A stretch of 22,678 nucleotides of DNA from Chloroflexota bacterium (GTDB lineage Bacteria; Chloroflexota; Anaerolineae; Ardenticatenales; Ardenticatenaceae): NCBI GenBank assembly GCA_003520455.1, contig DOUV01000178.1:8023-30700 (forward strand), given 5' to 3'. Position numbers and translations under genes: made by a program. A model generated the notes under the pieces. The model was given only the letters and a program-made list of their open reading frames with translations, had not been told where the DNA came from and did no database searches. Shown here in pieces: positions 1 to 8,759 of this stretch (positions are counted from its first letter, which is position 1; the number at the start of each line of letters is the position of its first letter).

Positions 1-40
1 GGGCTCAGAATGAATCGTCGTCTTCGGTCCCGTCTCCTTC

Positions 41-3000
41 CTAGGGGCAACGACCCGTGGTGTACTGGAAGCTGTCGAGGATGATCGGTGGGGTCCCGTC
101 TCCCTTGACCCCATACGCATCCAGACGGATGGAGCCCGCGGCGGAAACGATCAGCCGCGCGAAGTGGTGCATCGTGTTGTCGCGGAAGGCGGTCCAGGCC
201 GGCGGTGGATCTGTGGCGAAGCTGGAGAAGCTTCCATTGATATTGCTCAGTTTGCCGCCGGGGCTCACTTTGACCCAGGTCACCCCGTCCTCCATGGTGT
301 AACAGGTTGTGGACGTTGAGGTCGGTGTGTTTGTTGCTGGCACATCGATGAGCGGATACGTTCGCTCGTAGGATTGGTCGTGGGCGCTCAGTACCAGCTT
401 CACCCCGAGGCGCTCGAAGAGTGGGCCAAGTTGGGCTCGCAGGGCGGAGTTGGATGGGTGATTCGTGCCGTCGGAGAAAGGCGACACGTGGAAGTAGGGA
501 ATGATCCAGCGCTGCCCGGCGGCCGTGGCGGCTGCGATATCTTGCTCGAGCCATTGGACTTGGGCGCCGGTGAGGCCATCGGAGTTGTAGACCGCGAGGA
601 TCGAGACGAAGTGTACATCGCCCACGTCGAAGGAGTAGTTCCGGCGACCATCAAAGCCTTCGGGGGTGGGAAAGCGGTCCGCCCACGGCTGGAAGCCCTC
701 TTTCAGCAGGACTTCGTGGTTCCCATACGTCGGCATCAGCGGAGACCGGGAGGCGATGGGCTGCATCTGATAGAACCAAACATCGATGGTATTGTCGAGC
801 GTTCCGAACCGCTTGTCGGTGTTGAAGTAGGCGTAATCGCCGCCTGGCAGCACCAGGAGCGGCTGAAGAGCAGCAATCTCGTCGACGACCTGTTGCGTTC
901 CGGTCGCGAGGCCATCCTCCCGTCCCACCAGTCCAGTGTCGGCGACGTAGATAGCGTCGAAGTCGGCAGACCCATGGGGGGGAGCCGTGCGCGTGGAGAA
1001 AATCGCGCTCCAGGTCGACCCGTCGCCTTGGACGCGGTATTCGTAGGGTGTCGACGGAGTCAGCGATCCGATAGTCACCTCGTGCAGGGTGCCGGTGGTG
1101 CCGGAGGCGCGTAAGGTCCCGTCGGCCCGCTGCCACACCGAGGAAGCCAGCGGCCGGTATTCTACGGTCGAGGGCGTCGCCGTATCCTGCGAGTGCCACA
1201 CGACGGTGAGGGTGGTGGAGGGATCTTCCACCCAGGCCAGGTGGACCTGGTCGGGGGCCTGGGCACCGCCCACCGTGAGGGCGACTGAGAGGGTGGCGGA
1301 GGTGTAGCCGGGAGCACCGGCGCTGACCGTGGCACTGTAGGTGCCGGGCGTGAGCCCGTTGGCATCGACCGTAACGCGAAGGCTGGCAGGGGTGGTCCCG
1401 TTCTCCGGGCCGACCGTCAGCCAGGGAGCATCATCGCTCACCATGTAGCTGGCAGTCGTTCCATCCGTGGTGCCGAGGATCGTCGTTTGGGAATCGGTAG
1501 TCCCCTCGGACACGGCGAAAGAGCGAGCAGTGGGACTGAACGTCAAGGCTGGAGTGGTAGCTTTCGCCACGGTGAAGGTGGTGTCGACCACATCGGTGGT
1601 CCCATTGGTGAGCTCGATAGCGGCGGTGATGGTATGCGGCCCATCCGCCACGCTCTTGGTGTTGAACGATTTCGCAGTGCTGACTGTGCCGCCGGCGAAG
1701 TCGTAGGGCGCGTTGTTTTCCACCTGGCGGGGCGGGCCGGTCATCGTTGGGTCGTCGAGGTAGAAGCGCACCCGGGCGACTCCGCTGTCCGGGCTGGTAA
1801 AGGCAAAGATGTTTCCAGAGACCGTCAGGTTCTCGAGGGGCACCGGGTTGGAGCGATCCGGCGAGAAGCTCACCAGGAGCATGTAGCTCCCGCCGCTGCT
1901 CGCCACGGCCGTCGGTGTGCTGGTCGGAGAATTGCCCGCCGATGGCGTGTTGGTCGGCGCCGGTGTGCTGGTCGGAGAATTGACTGCCGCTGGCGTGTTG
2001 GTCGGCGTCGGTGGATTCGGTGTGGACGTCGTAGTGACTGGGCTAAACGAAAACGCCTCATTCACATCCGTAAAGGAAGTGCCGCCGGTCGGTCCACCCC
2101 CAACAACATAGATGGTGCCGTTGATGGTGCCCGCGACTGCGCCGTGACGCGCTGTCAGCATCGGCGTGAGTGACACCCAGCTGTCCGTCGTCGGTTCGTA
2201 CTCCTCGTTCTGAGGGAAGGTGCCTCCAGTGCTCGTCCGCTCGCCGCCCATGACCTGCGCACGACCGTTGAGTGTGCCGACCACCATCGTGCGACGTCCC
2301 GTCGGCATCGGTGCTCTGGACGTCCACGTGTTCGTGCCCGGGTCGTACATCTCGACGGTGGCGAGGGTGCCATCGACCTCGGTGTCGTTGGCGTCTCGCG
2401 TGCGCCCGCCGAAGATATAGAGCGTGCCGCCAAAGGTCGCCGAGCCCGGGTTATCTCGGCGGGTGCCCAACGGGGTAGCGCTGCTCCAGGTATTGTTGGC
2501 CGGGTTGTAGACCTCGACGCTCGCCAGCGATGCTCCGTTCCCGTCCATTCCGCCAACCACGTAGAGCTTGCCATTGATCGCTTGCGCTGTTGCGCCGCCG
2601 CGAGCGGTTGGCATCGCCGCGAGCATCGTCCAACTCGAGTTCGCCGGATTGAAGACAGCAGCGTTGGCGACCGCGCCGGAGAAGGGGCCGGTCGAGCCGC
2701 CGAAAACATAGAGCTTGCCGTTGTAAGCTGCCACTGCCGGGTTCTCGACGGCCGGGTATGCCGCGGGCAGGCTCGCTCCCGCTGCCCAACGATCCGCCGC
2801 CGGATCATAGATCACCATGGTGGACTGGTGGCCGCTGCTCGTCTTGCCCCCAACCACGTAGAGCTTGCCGTCGAGGGCTGTTCCGCCGGCATCCAGAACT
2901 GCCGCCGGCATCGCCTGCCTGGTGGCCCAGCAACCGAGATTCCTGGGCTTCAAAGCGGTCACCTTGCTGCCGCCGAACTCGCCGACATAGATCGTTCCAT

Positions 3001-5770
3001 CTGGACCTTGCGCAAGCGGCAGGGGATCGTCGAAGCCGCCCGCGAGTTGCCTGGCGCTGACAACAGAGCGGCCATCGGCCGCGAGCCGAATACGCGTGAT
3101 ATCGTCGCCCACCGAGTAGTTGGCGATCAAGATCTCGCCTTTCATCGTGCCACAAAATGCGTCCGACTTGTACTCGATTGTGCCATCAGCCGATCGGCTC
3201 TTTCCAAGGATGTGGATGGGCGCCGTGTAGTTGGGAAGCGGCGCGACGCCCTGGTAGGAACCATCTTTGAAGACGCACTCATTGCGGTATGGGTTGGGGT
3301 GGCCGTAGTACTTTCCTCGTTCGAGCCGCACGAGGAGGTCTGGCTGTTCCCCAGGATTGTCCCCCCCTTGCGTCCAGGGCGTCGGATCGCCGAAGCCCTC
3401 ACAGGGTGGGCTTGAGGCGGGCGGGTAGGTGCCGGTGACGCCGAGGCCGTTATCCGGGGCGTAAAGGAAACCATTCGAGTGCCAGACGAAATCGTAGGAG
3501 TTACGGAGGCCCGTGGCGTAGGGAACGACGTCGCAAGGGGATGGCCCGTAGGTGTTTTCCACAGTGGCACACGAACCGTCGAAGCCCGGCGCGCGCACAT
3601 CGGCGACCAGGACCGCCGCCGAGAGTGGTTGCTCGGCCCGCGTGCCGAATTCGGTATTCGCCTCGTTGGGCGCCCCCGCCCCCGTGTTTCCACCCTGCGC
3701 GATGTACAGCTTGCCATCGGGGCCAAAGTGGAGCGAGTTGATTGCATGGTTGGCGATGGCGCGCGGCAGGCCGGTGATGACGTCCGCCCGTGTCGTGAAC
3801 CCCGGGTCAGAGAGGCGTGTGACCATGCTCGAATTCAGTTCGCCATTGCTTGTCGACGGACTGGAGTGCGAGACCCATAAGATGACGTTATCTGGCGTCG
3901 AAAGCGGATCGACCGTGATCCCGAGGGTGAGCCTTTTCCCAAGCGTCGTGATGATCTCGTCGGCGACGACCTGCCTGGCATCGTTGAGGGTGATCGCGTG
4001 GATCGTACCGAACAGCTCGGTGACGTAGAGCCGCCCATCCGGCCCCCAGACCATCGAGGTCGGTCTCGGCAGGGCGAATGACGAGCGGTCGAAATTGATA
4101 TCACCCGAGAGGAGCTCCGTTGAGATCCCTGGAGCCCCCGTCCCTGCCACCACTGAGAAGTCATCGAAGGTGTAGACAAGCGGCGAGGGTCCCTTCCGGT
4201 TGGTTGCAAAGATGCCACCGAAGCTGCGGGTTCCGATGGTCGGATCAATGCCCGCCGCATCGAAGCTGAAAAACTCAGGGGGCGCGGTGAGTTCTCCGAG
4301 CGAGACCGTTGAAGCGCCATCGATACTATAGGAGGCCGCAATCGTTTGGTCGCTGGGATCAGCCCGCAGGCTCAAGGAGACCGTGGCGTTGGTCAGGTTA
4401 GAGACGGCTTTCGTCGTCGAGCCGGATGGCGATCCGTTCACCTCCATGAGATACTGGATCTTCGGGCCCTTTGGAGTGGACATGACGATGAGTTTCACAT
4501 AGTTATCCTCGTCGTTCCCGAACCAGAGCCCGGCTTGCTCGTAGTTTCCGCTGCCGGCGGGAGGGTTGAGGAGGGTCGTACTTATGACCGAAACCTGGCT
4601 GGGCGCGTCGATCCCGACGGCCAGGGCGTTATCTTGGGAATTGCTTGACGTGTACTGAATTCCTGCTGTTGTTGTCGCTTTGAGTGTCCCCGAGGCCGCG
4701 AAGTCGACGGTGAGGTTCTGAGGGATGTAGCCGGTGCCGTTTGTCGGCGGGTCAACGAAGGTAAAACCGGTCCCGACACCATTCGCATCAAGAATCTTCC
4801 CGGAGTCCTGGCTGAAGCTCAGTTCGTAGGGCAGACTTACCAGAATCTCTGAACAGGCCAGCGGAGAACACGTCGCCGTAGCACTGACCTCCATTGTGAC
4901 GGGGAGACTGGCCGTAGAGTAACCAGGGGCCTCCGCACTGATCGTCGCCGTGTAGGTGCCTGGAGCGAGTCCGGCGGTATCAACAGAGATGGTTCGCACG
5001 CCCGGGGCCGAGCCCGATTGCGAATCCTGGCTTAGCAGGGGCGCCTCAATCCGGAGCCAGGGTGCGTTACTGTTGATTATGTAGGTGGTAGCCGCAGCGT
5101 TGCTCGTCAAGAGCTTCAAAGCCTTCGACGTTCGCCCACCCGCAGGCAGGTGAAGCCGCATGCGGCCCTCACTGAAGAGGAGCGCCGGCGAGCCATTGTG
5201 CACGATGAAGCGGGCGATTGCCACCTCGGTGGTACCGTCCTGGAGATCGATCGCCGCGACAATTGCGTGGCGTCCATCCGGGAGCTGGCGAGTGTCGAAC
5301 GGCCTCGCAGCCCCTTTCGCATCTGTTCCCGAGAAGTCGTATGGCGGCTGCTCGTCGATCTCGCGCGGGGTCCCGGCCACCAAAGGATCCTCGAGCGCAG
5401 CCTCGGACGGGTCGAGGAAAAACCTGACCCGAGCGATCCCCACTGGGGGCGTGACGAAGATGTGAACATTGCCGGAGACAACGGCCTTCTCCTCGAGCGC
5501 TATGCCCCGTGAGCGGTCGGGCAACGAGCTCACGTGAAGCGTGTAGCTCTTCAGGGGTGGCTGCCCTTGGCCTGCGTGTGAGTCCCGCTGCCCTGCGGCC
5601 GGTGAAGGCAAAAGCGGAAAGAGCAGCGTAAGGAGCAGGAGAAGAGGGAACGTTCCCCTTGCCCAGCCTCCGGCGCCACGCGACCCGCCCCGTGGACTCG
5701 GCTCTGTTGTGGTACCAGGTCGAGCCCACGTCTTCATCGATACTCGCCCGTCGGCTCGTTTGATTGCCAC
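41..5770 (-). CDS. Giant secreted mosaic protein: Ig/BACON repeats, two beta-propellers, purple acid phosphatase-like domain
   Basis: This 1909-residue exported protein starts with GTG, supported by AAAGGA seven bases upstream. Residues 1-60 form a signal peptide with a long basic n-region and the core FPLLLLLTLLFPLLPSPAAG. In order: Ig-like module (75-192), BACON-like module (195-296), lectin/LamG-like beta-sandwich (about 305-545), sorbosone/glucose-dehydrogenase-type propeller (about 555-945, with GPDGRLYV, GPDGKLYI and GPDGTIYV blades), six Kelch repeats (946-1245, with NGKLYVVGG and YNPANNTW types), Thr/Pro linker (1245-1293), second Ig-like (1295-1402) and BACON-like (1406-1500) copies, Fn3-like PAP N-terminal domain (1505-1596) and metallophosphatase (1603-1909). 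Metal motifs DTG (1611), GGDYAY (1643), GNHE (1683) and FHVSP (1760) are present, but GHxH reads AHDQ (1796-1799). No sorting anchor is seen. Extracellular location is confident; any enzymatic activity is uncertain. It is the last gene of the run, 25 bp after a GT2 gene. Confidence 0.93.
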   Translation of the reverse strand: MAIKRADGRVSMKTWARPGTTTEPSPRGGSRGAGGWARGTFPLLLLLTLLFPLLPSPAAGQRDSHAGQGQPPLKSYTLHVSSLPDRSRGIALEEKAVVSGNVHIFVTPPVGIARVRFFLDPSEAALEDPLVAGTPREIDEQPPYDFSGTDAKGAARPFDTRQLPDGRHAIVAAIDLQDGTTEVAIARFIVHNGSPALLFSEGRMRLHLPAGGRTSKALKLLTSNAAATTYIINSNAPWLRIEAPLLSQDSQSGSAPGVRTISVDTAGLAPGTYTATISAEAPGYSTASLPVTMEVSATATCSPLACSEILVSLPYELSFSQDSGKILDANGVGTGFTFVDPPTNGTGYIPQNLTVDFAASGTLKATTTAGIQYTSSNSQDNALAVGIDAPSQVSVISTTLLNPPAGSGNYEQAGLWFGNDEDNYVKLIVMSTPKGPKIQYLMEVNGSPSGSTTKAVSNLTNATVSLSLRADPSDQTIAASYSIDGASTVSLGELTAPPEFFSFDAAGIDPTIGTRSFGGIFATNRKGPSPLVYTFDDFSVVAGTGAPGISTELLSGDINFDRSSFALPRPTSMVWGPDGRLYVTELFGTIHAITLNDARQVVADEIITTLGKRLTLGITVDPLSTPDNVILWVSHSSPSTSNGELNSSMVTRLSDPGFTTRADVITGLPRAIANHAINSLHFGPDGKLYIAQGGNTGAGAPNEANTEFGTRAEQPLSAAVLVADVRAPGFDGSCATVENTYGPSPCDVVPYATGLRNSYDFVWHSNGFLYAPDNGLGVTGTYPPASSPPCEGFGDPTPWTQGGDNPGEQPDLLVRLERGKYYGHPNPYRNECVFKDGSYQGVAPLPNYTAPIHILGKSRSADGTIEYKSDAFCGTMKGEILIANYSVGDDITRIRLAADGRSVVSARQLAGGFDDPLPLAQGPDGTIYVGEFGGSKVTALKPRNLGCWATRQAMPAAVLDAGGTALDGKLYVVGGKTSSGHQSTMVIYDPAADRWAAGASLPAAYPAVENPAVAAYNGKLYVFGGSTGPFSGAVANAAVFNPANSSWTMLAAMPTARGGATAQAINGKLYVVGGMDGNGASLASVEVYNPANNTWSSATPLGTRRDNPGSATFGGTLYIFGGRTRDANDTEVDGTLATVEMYDPGTNTWTSRAPMPTGRRTMVVGTLNGRAQVMGGERTSTGGTFPQNEEYEPTTDSWVSLTPMLTARHGAVAGTINGTIYVVGGGPTGGTSFTDVNEAFSFSPVTTTSTPNPPTPTNTPAAVNSPTSTPAPTNTPSAGNSPTSTPTAVASSGGSYMLLVSFSPDRSNPVPLENLTVSGNIFAFTSPDSGVARVRFYLDDPTMTGPPRQVENNAPYDFAGGTVSTAKSFNTKSVADGPHTITAAIELTNGTTDVVDTTFTVAKATTPALTFSPTARSFAVSEGTTDSQTTILGTTDGTTASYMVSDDAPWLTVGPENGTTPASLRVTVDANGLTPGTYSATVSAGAPGYTSATLSVALTVGGAQAPDQVHLAWVEDPSTTLTVVWHSQDTATPSTVEYRPLASSVWQRADGTLRASGTTGTLHEVTIGSLTPSTPYEYRVQGDGSTWSAIFSTRTAPPHGSADFDAIYVADTGLVGREDGLATGTQQVVDEIAALQPLLVLPGGDYAYFNTDKRFGTLDNTIDVWFYQMQPIASRSPLMPTYGNHEVLLKEGFQPWADRFPTPEGFDGRRNYSFDVGDVHFVSILAVYNSDGLTGAQVQWLEQDIAAATAAGQRWIIPYFHVSPFSDGTNHPSNSALRAQLGPLFERLGVKLVLSAHDQSYERTYPLIDVPATNTPTSTSTTCYTMEDGVTWVKVSPGGKLSNINGSFSSFATDPPPAWTAFRDNTMHHFARLIVSAAGSIRLDAYGVKGDGTPPIILDSFQYTTGRCP
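1271..1888 (-). repeat. Ig-like plus BACON-like module, second copy
   Basis: This encodes residues 1295-1500, the second copy of the module at 4883-5548. It sits just after the Thr/Pro linker and before the phosphatase part. Each catalytic-looking half of the protein is therefore associated with one Ig-BACON pair, as if two secreted proteins of similar plan had been joined head to tail. Confidence 0.85.
1915..2010 (-). repeat. 48-bp tandem repeat in Thr/Pro linker
   Basis: Two adjacent 48-bp units, 1915-1962 and 1963-2010, differ at four positions by hand comparison. Each encodes 16 residues of the form P(T/A)PTNTPxAxNSPTST, inside a Thr/Pro/Ser-rich linker (residues about 1245-1293) between the Kelch propeller and the second Ig module. 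Such linkers are flexible and often O-glycosylated in secreted proteins. The in-frame unit length suggests copy number can vary without a frameshift. Confidence 0.9.
4883..5548 (-). repeat. Ig-like plus BACON-like module, N-terminal copy
   Basis: This encodes residues 75-296 of the giant protein and is the first copy of a two-domain module repeated at 1271-1888. Shared marks are GIARVRFFLD against GVARVRFYLD, PPYDFSG against APYDFAG, SNAPWL against DDAPWL, and APGYSTASL against APGYTSATL, in the same order. The copies are clearly related but diverged, so the duplication is old. The likely role is spacer or carbohydrate binding, as is usual for Ig and BACON folds. Confidence 0.85.
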
Positions 5771-5777
5771 GTCCCGA

Positions 5778-5783
5778 TCCTTT
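5778..5783 (-). promoter_or_regulatory. Ribosome binding site for the giant secreted protein
   Basis: AAAGGA on the minus strand lies seven bases before the GTG at 5770. The next in-frame ATG, at 5737, has no comparable site. This decides for the GTG start and hence for the long basic n-region of the signal peptide. Confidence 0.6.
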
Positions 5784-5795
5784 CTCGATGAGAAA

Positions 5796-6725
5796 CTATG
5801 AGGTCTTTACCCTATCGTGGGGCGTCCTCGTCCGACTCACGTGTGGTGTTGTGAGAGCACGCCAAAAGTCCGGCGAGAGAACCTGCCGGCCTGCGAGCAC
5901 AAAACTGGCTGCGCCGAATGTTGCTCGACTCATCGCTGTCAATATAGTTTTGCGCCGCAAATTCCACAACGCTGAGATCAAGTAAACCCGCAAAATTCGC
6001 CCATGCCAATAACTGGAACTTGCCGACGAGCGCATGCGAGACAATATTCCCGGTCTGCTTAATAACTTTTCGCGAGATTGATACCCTGATTCTCTTGAGC
6101 GAGCATAATCCGTCGAGGTTTCCCAGCCAACGCCTCTCAGGATAGAAGCAACGGTTGTCGGCGTGCTTGCAAAAGAACTGAATGCTGCTACTCGCGCACA
6201 TAAGTCCTTATCCTGGCCTACCGGCATCAGCGGATCGAATCCGCCTGCGGCGAAGAACACTTCGGATTTTATAAGTGATGCCTGTAGAGGAATCCATTCC
6301 CCCGCCATCACTTGGGCAAGTACATTACCGCTCATCCCAAGGTGAAGTTCATTAAAAAGTCTTCCATTCGAATCCACAAGCTGAGACGCTCCGTACAACC
6401 ATCCCGCGTCACTCGTTCGACCGAGCGCCCAAAACATTCTCAACGTATCTGGTAAAACCCAATCGTCATCATCTAAGAAGTGTAAGAACTTTCCTCGAGC
6501 CGTTGCTGCCCCGGCGTTCCGAGCCACACTTCGATTGCACTGATTTGTGTTGATGATCCGGACTCGTCGCGATTGTTGCCAGTCTGCCTGGGGTAATGGT
6601 CGCCCTGAATCATTGACAACAATAACCTCAAAATCATCGCTTTCCAGCGACTGATCCAAAATACTGCAGACTGCTCGTGAGAGCGTTGAGCGGCCTATTG
6701 TCGGTATTACGGTTGAGCAGAACAT
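5796..6725 (-). CDS. GT2 family glycosyltransferase
   Basis: A family 2 (GT-A fold) glycosyltransferase of 309 residues, predicted cytoplasmic and transferring a sugar from a nucleotide donor. The N-terminal strand MFCSTVIPTIGR, VVNDSG, the donor/metal motif LDDDDW (D85-D88 from this start) and the later GQDKDL motif (about 170-175) are all present. I chose the ATG at 6725 because GT2 proteins normally begin right at this strand. A GTG at 6824 would add 33 residues but has no Shine-Dalgarno site; the ATG's own site is weak too. The C-terminal 80 residues are basic and without clear motifs. Base composition is lower in GC than that of the genes at 8760-12986. Substrate unknown. Confidence 0.85.
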   Translation of the reverse strand: MFCSTVIPTIGRSTLSRAVCSILDQSLESDDFEVIVVNDSGRPLPQADWQQSRRVRIINTNQCNRSVARNAGAATARGKFLHFLDDDDWVLPDTLRMFWALGRTSDAGWLYGASQLVDSNGRLFNELHLGMSGNVLAQVMAGEWIPLQASLIKSEVFFAAGGFDPLMPVGQDKDLCARVAAFSSFASTPTTVASILRGVGWETSTDYARSRESGYQSREKLLSRPGILSRMRSSASSSYWHGRILRVYLISALWNLRRKTILTAMSRATFGAASFVLAGRQVLSPDFWRALTTPHVSRTRTPHDRVKTS

Positions 6726-6887
6726 AAATTTTGCTCGTCTGAAGTGATAGTTGATAGAGATACTTGTTACCCGACATCCCGTGAAAGGAATAAACTTTCG
6801 GCCACAAATTGCCCGAATTGACACGAAAAGGAAAACTGATTCGTGTAATTCGTGGCAAAAACGAAATACGCAAGTGTTGGCGTCGGG

Positions 6888-8594
6888 TCATGAGATAGAG
6901 ATAGGTAGCCAGGATCCGGATAAGGACTCTTCCCAAATATCAATAACGATGTTCCTCAATCTTTCATCTTCTACTTCTGGATTGAAATTCATTTCCACAT
7001 GTCTCCGGCCTGCCAACCCCATCTGCTGCGCCAGACGAGGGTTGTTCCATAACGTAGACACCGCATCTCGCAAGCCTTTCACGTCGCCTGGAGAGACGAG
7101 GAACCCAGTCACACCGTCAATAACATAGTCAGGCATACCTCGGGTTCGCGTCGCAATCACCGCCTTGCCTGAAGCCTGCGCCTCGAGGGCGGCAGTGATG
7201 CCGGCGCTGAACTGTGTGGTCTCTTTCACGGGGAGTACAACAAATCTGGCTCGCTTGTATGCCGCGACCAGTTCATCAAGGGACACTTTATCCTTCAAAT
7301 ATATCCACTCGGGTATGGCCACGCCATTCGGGACCCCGTAAAGATCTTCATAGCGGCTGGCGCCATAGATCTCGGTATGATAACCAGGCAAATCTCGAAG
7401 GGCCTCAATCAAGGTCGGGTAGTCGCGATCTGATAGGCCGATACTCATAATGGGACCTTCACTGATAATCTCACCCGTCGGCCTGAATCGACCTAAGGGT
7501 GCTGCACTGTACTTGAATAAGCGCTCCTCCGGGACCCCGTAGTACGATATCATCACCTCGCGATCAGCCTCGGATAAATAAGCTGTTCGCGTCCATGCAC
7601 TCGTTACGTCCAACAGTCGCAGGAAGGCTTTCTTGCGCCGTGAGGCCATATGATGGACTGTTGTTATCACGGGACGGTTCAATCTCATCAAGGCCAGGGG
7701 GATACCCACTTTTTCAGAGCCCGCCATAATCACATCGTATTGTTCAGCAACCCGGCGAACGTGAAGCGCCAGGATCAGATCCATGCGTAGTTTCTGCTCG
7801 AGCCCCCGCCACCACCTTGGAATACGTGCGTACACACTGTAATCAATGGTGTCCTGTAAGATGGCGTTGTGGACTATGCTCGATCGAGTGGACGTGGTAT
7901 CGACGTGTAGAACTCTGGGGAACACTTCATTCGGCGGTGCGCCACGGCCGCGACAGAAAAGAAGATGAATCTTGGTCCAGGCACAGGAACCATTTGTGTT
8001 TCTCTCAATCGTCATCAACTCGCCGCGAAGAACACGCAGACCGGAATCGACAAGGAGTTTGCGAAGACTGCCCTGATTGAGCGAGTCAACATGGCTGCTC
8101 GTTCCTCTGTTCCGATCTCGCCTCACCCCGGATTGAAAGCGTGTCCTGAAACTCCGCTCTGATGTGGCCTCGAGCACAAGATACCGGGCCACTCGTTGAA
8201 ATTCCTCAAGTGTTCTCACAGTGCAGTGTATACGTTCGATGGCATGGAGAACGATGCATAGATCGAAACTGCGATCCGAAAACGGCAGGTTGCAAGCATC
8301 AGTCGCTACGCACGCCCCAGGTGGCACGTCGGCGGAATCTGGCGGGAACAACGGGTCGTTCGCGAATGTGTCACAAACGACGACCTTATCGGCAATCCCT
8401 TGTTGGCTGAGCGTTTGGGCAAGACTTTTCGCTCCACCCCCAACGACTAAAACATTGCGAACTCTGATCCCATATGTGATCCGTTGTACACTCAGAGCCA
8501 GAGCCAGTTCCAATGACTCCGGGTGATGTATCCGTGGTTCATCGATCCTGTTGTACTGGCAATTGTGGAGGCAAACCCCTTCGGTGACCATCAT
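6888..8594 (-). CDS. SAM methyltransferase - GT4 glycosyltransferase fusion
   Basis: A bifunctional-looking protein of 568 residues. Residues about 1-215 resemble class I SAM-dependent methyltransferases: VLVVGGG (48-54, nucleotide loop) and LPFSDRSFDLCIVLHAIERI (103-122), as in the Methyltransf_11 group. Residues about 226-568 resemble GT-B, family 4 glycosyltransferases: an N-terminal fold with TTVHHMASRR, then SAGITAALEAQASGKAVIA (463-481) and GVTGFLVSPGD, which are the donor-binding region and its usual continuation. Two ATG codons open the frame, preceded by AAAAGGGG. A single continuous frame argues against an assembly artefact. It probably adds a sugar and methylates a sugar or carrier in the same glycan, but specificity cannot be read. 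A 162-bp, AT-richer spacer separates it from the next gene. Confidence 0.88.
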   Translation of the reverse strand: MMVTEGVCLHNCQYNRIDEPRIHHPESLELALALSVQRITYGIRVRNVLVVGGGAKSLAQTLSQQGIADKVVVCDTFANDPLFPPDSADVPPGACVATDACNLPFSDRSFDLCIVLHAIERIHCTVRTLEEFQRVARYLVLEATSERSFRTRFQSGVRRDRNRGTSSHVDSLNQGSLRKLLVDSGLRVLRGELMTIERNTNGSCAWTKIHLLFCRGRGAPPNEVFPRVLHVDTTSTRSSIVHNAILQDTIDYSVYARIPRWWRGLEQKLRMDLILALHVRRVAEQYDVIMAGSEKVGIPLALMRLNRPVITTVHHMASRRKKAFLRLLDVTSAWTRTAYLSEADREVMISYYGVPEERLFKYSAAPLGRFRPTGEIISEGPIMSIGLSDRDYPTLIEALRDLPGYHTEIYGASRYEDLYGVPNGVAIPEWIYLKDKVSLDELVAAYKRARFVVLPVKETTQFSAGITAALEAQASGKAVIATRTRGMPDYVIDGVTGFLVSPGDVKGLRDAVSTLWNNPRLAQQMGLAGRRHVEMNFNPEVEDERLRNIVIDIWEESLSGSWLPISIS

Positions 8595-8759
8595 CCCCTT
8601 TTCTTTCGATACCCAGAGCAGGAGAGCGATGTGTCGAATCGGAGTCGTGGTACATCCAGATACGAGTGCTCCTCCCGAACCAATAAGGTGTTGAATGAGG
8701 ACGCGATCCGCCTGTTCGAATCGCTTCCTTGGGCTGTCTCCCCTTGAGTCGGCTTGAGT
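8595..8759. other. 165-bp intergenic spacer
   Basis: This lies between the GT39-type gene and the fusion gene. No convincing gene or terminator is seen. A short open frame on the minus strand crosses it but overlaps the well-placed start of the fusion gene and lacks a ribosome binding site. The spacer is long for this locus, so a promoter for the two lower-GC genes downstream could lie here, but I could not pick out clear -35 and -10 boxes. Confidence 0.4.

Noticed and set aside
374..1114. Long open frame on the plus strand (246 codons)
   Set aside because: It lies wholly inside the phosphatase coding region of the giant protein, has an Arg/Gly/Val-rich translation with no family features, and is a by-product of GC-rich DNA. 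The same holds for the plus-strand frames at 2582-3415, 8991-9860 and 12147-12875.
8713..8730. GTTCGAATC, like the T-loop of a tRNA
   Set aside because: The flanking bases do not form the 5-bp T-stem and no anticodon arm or acceptor stem can be laid out around it.
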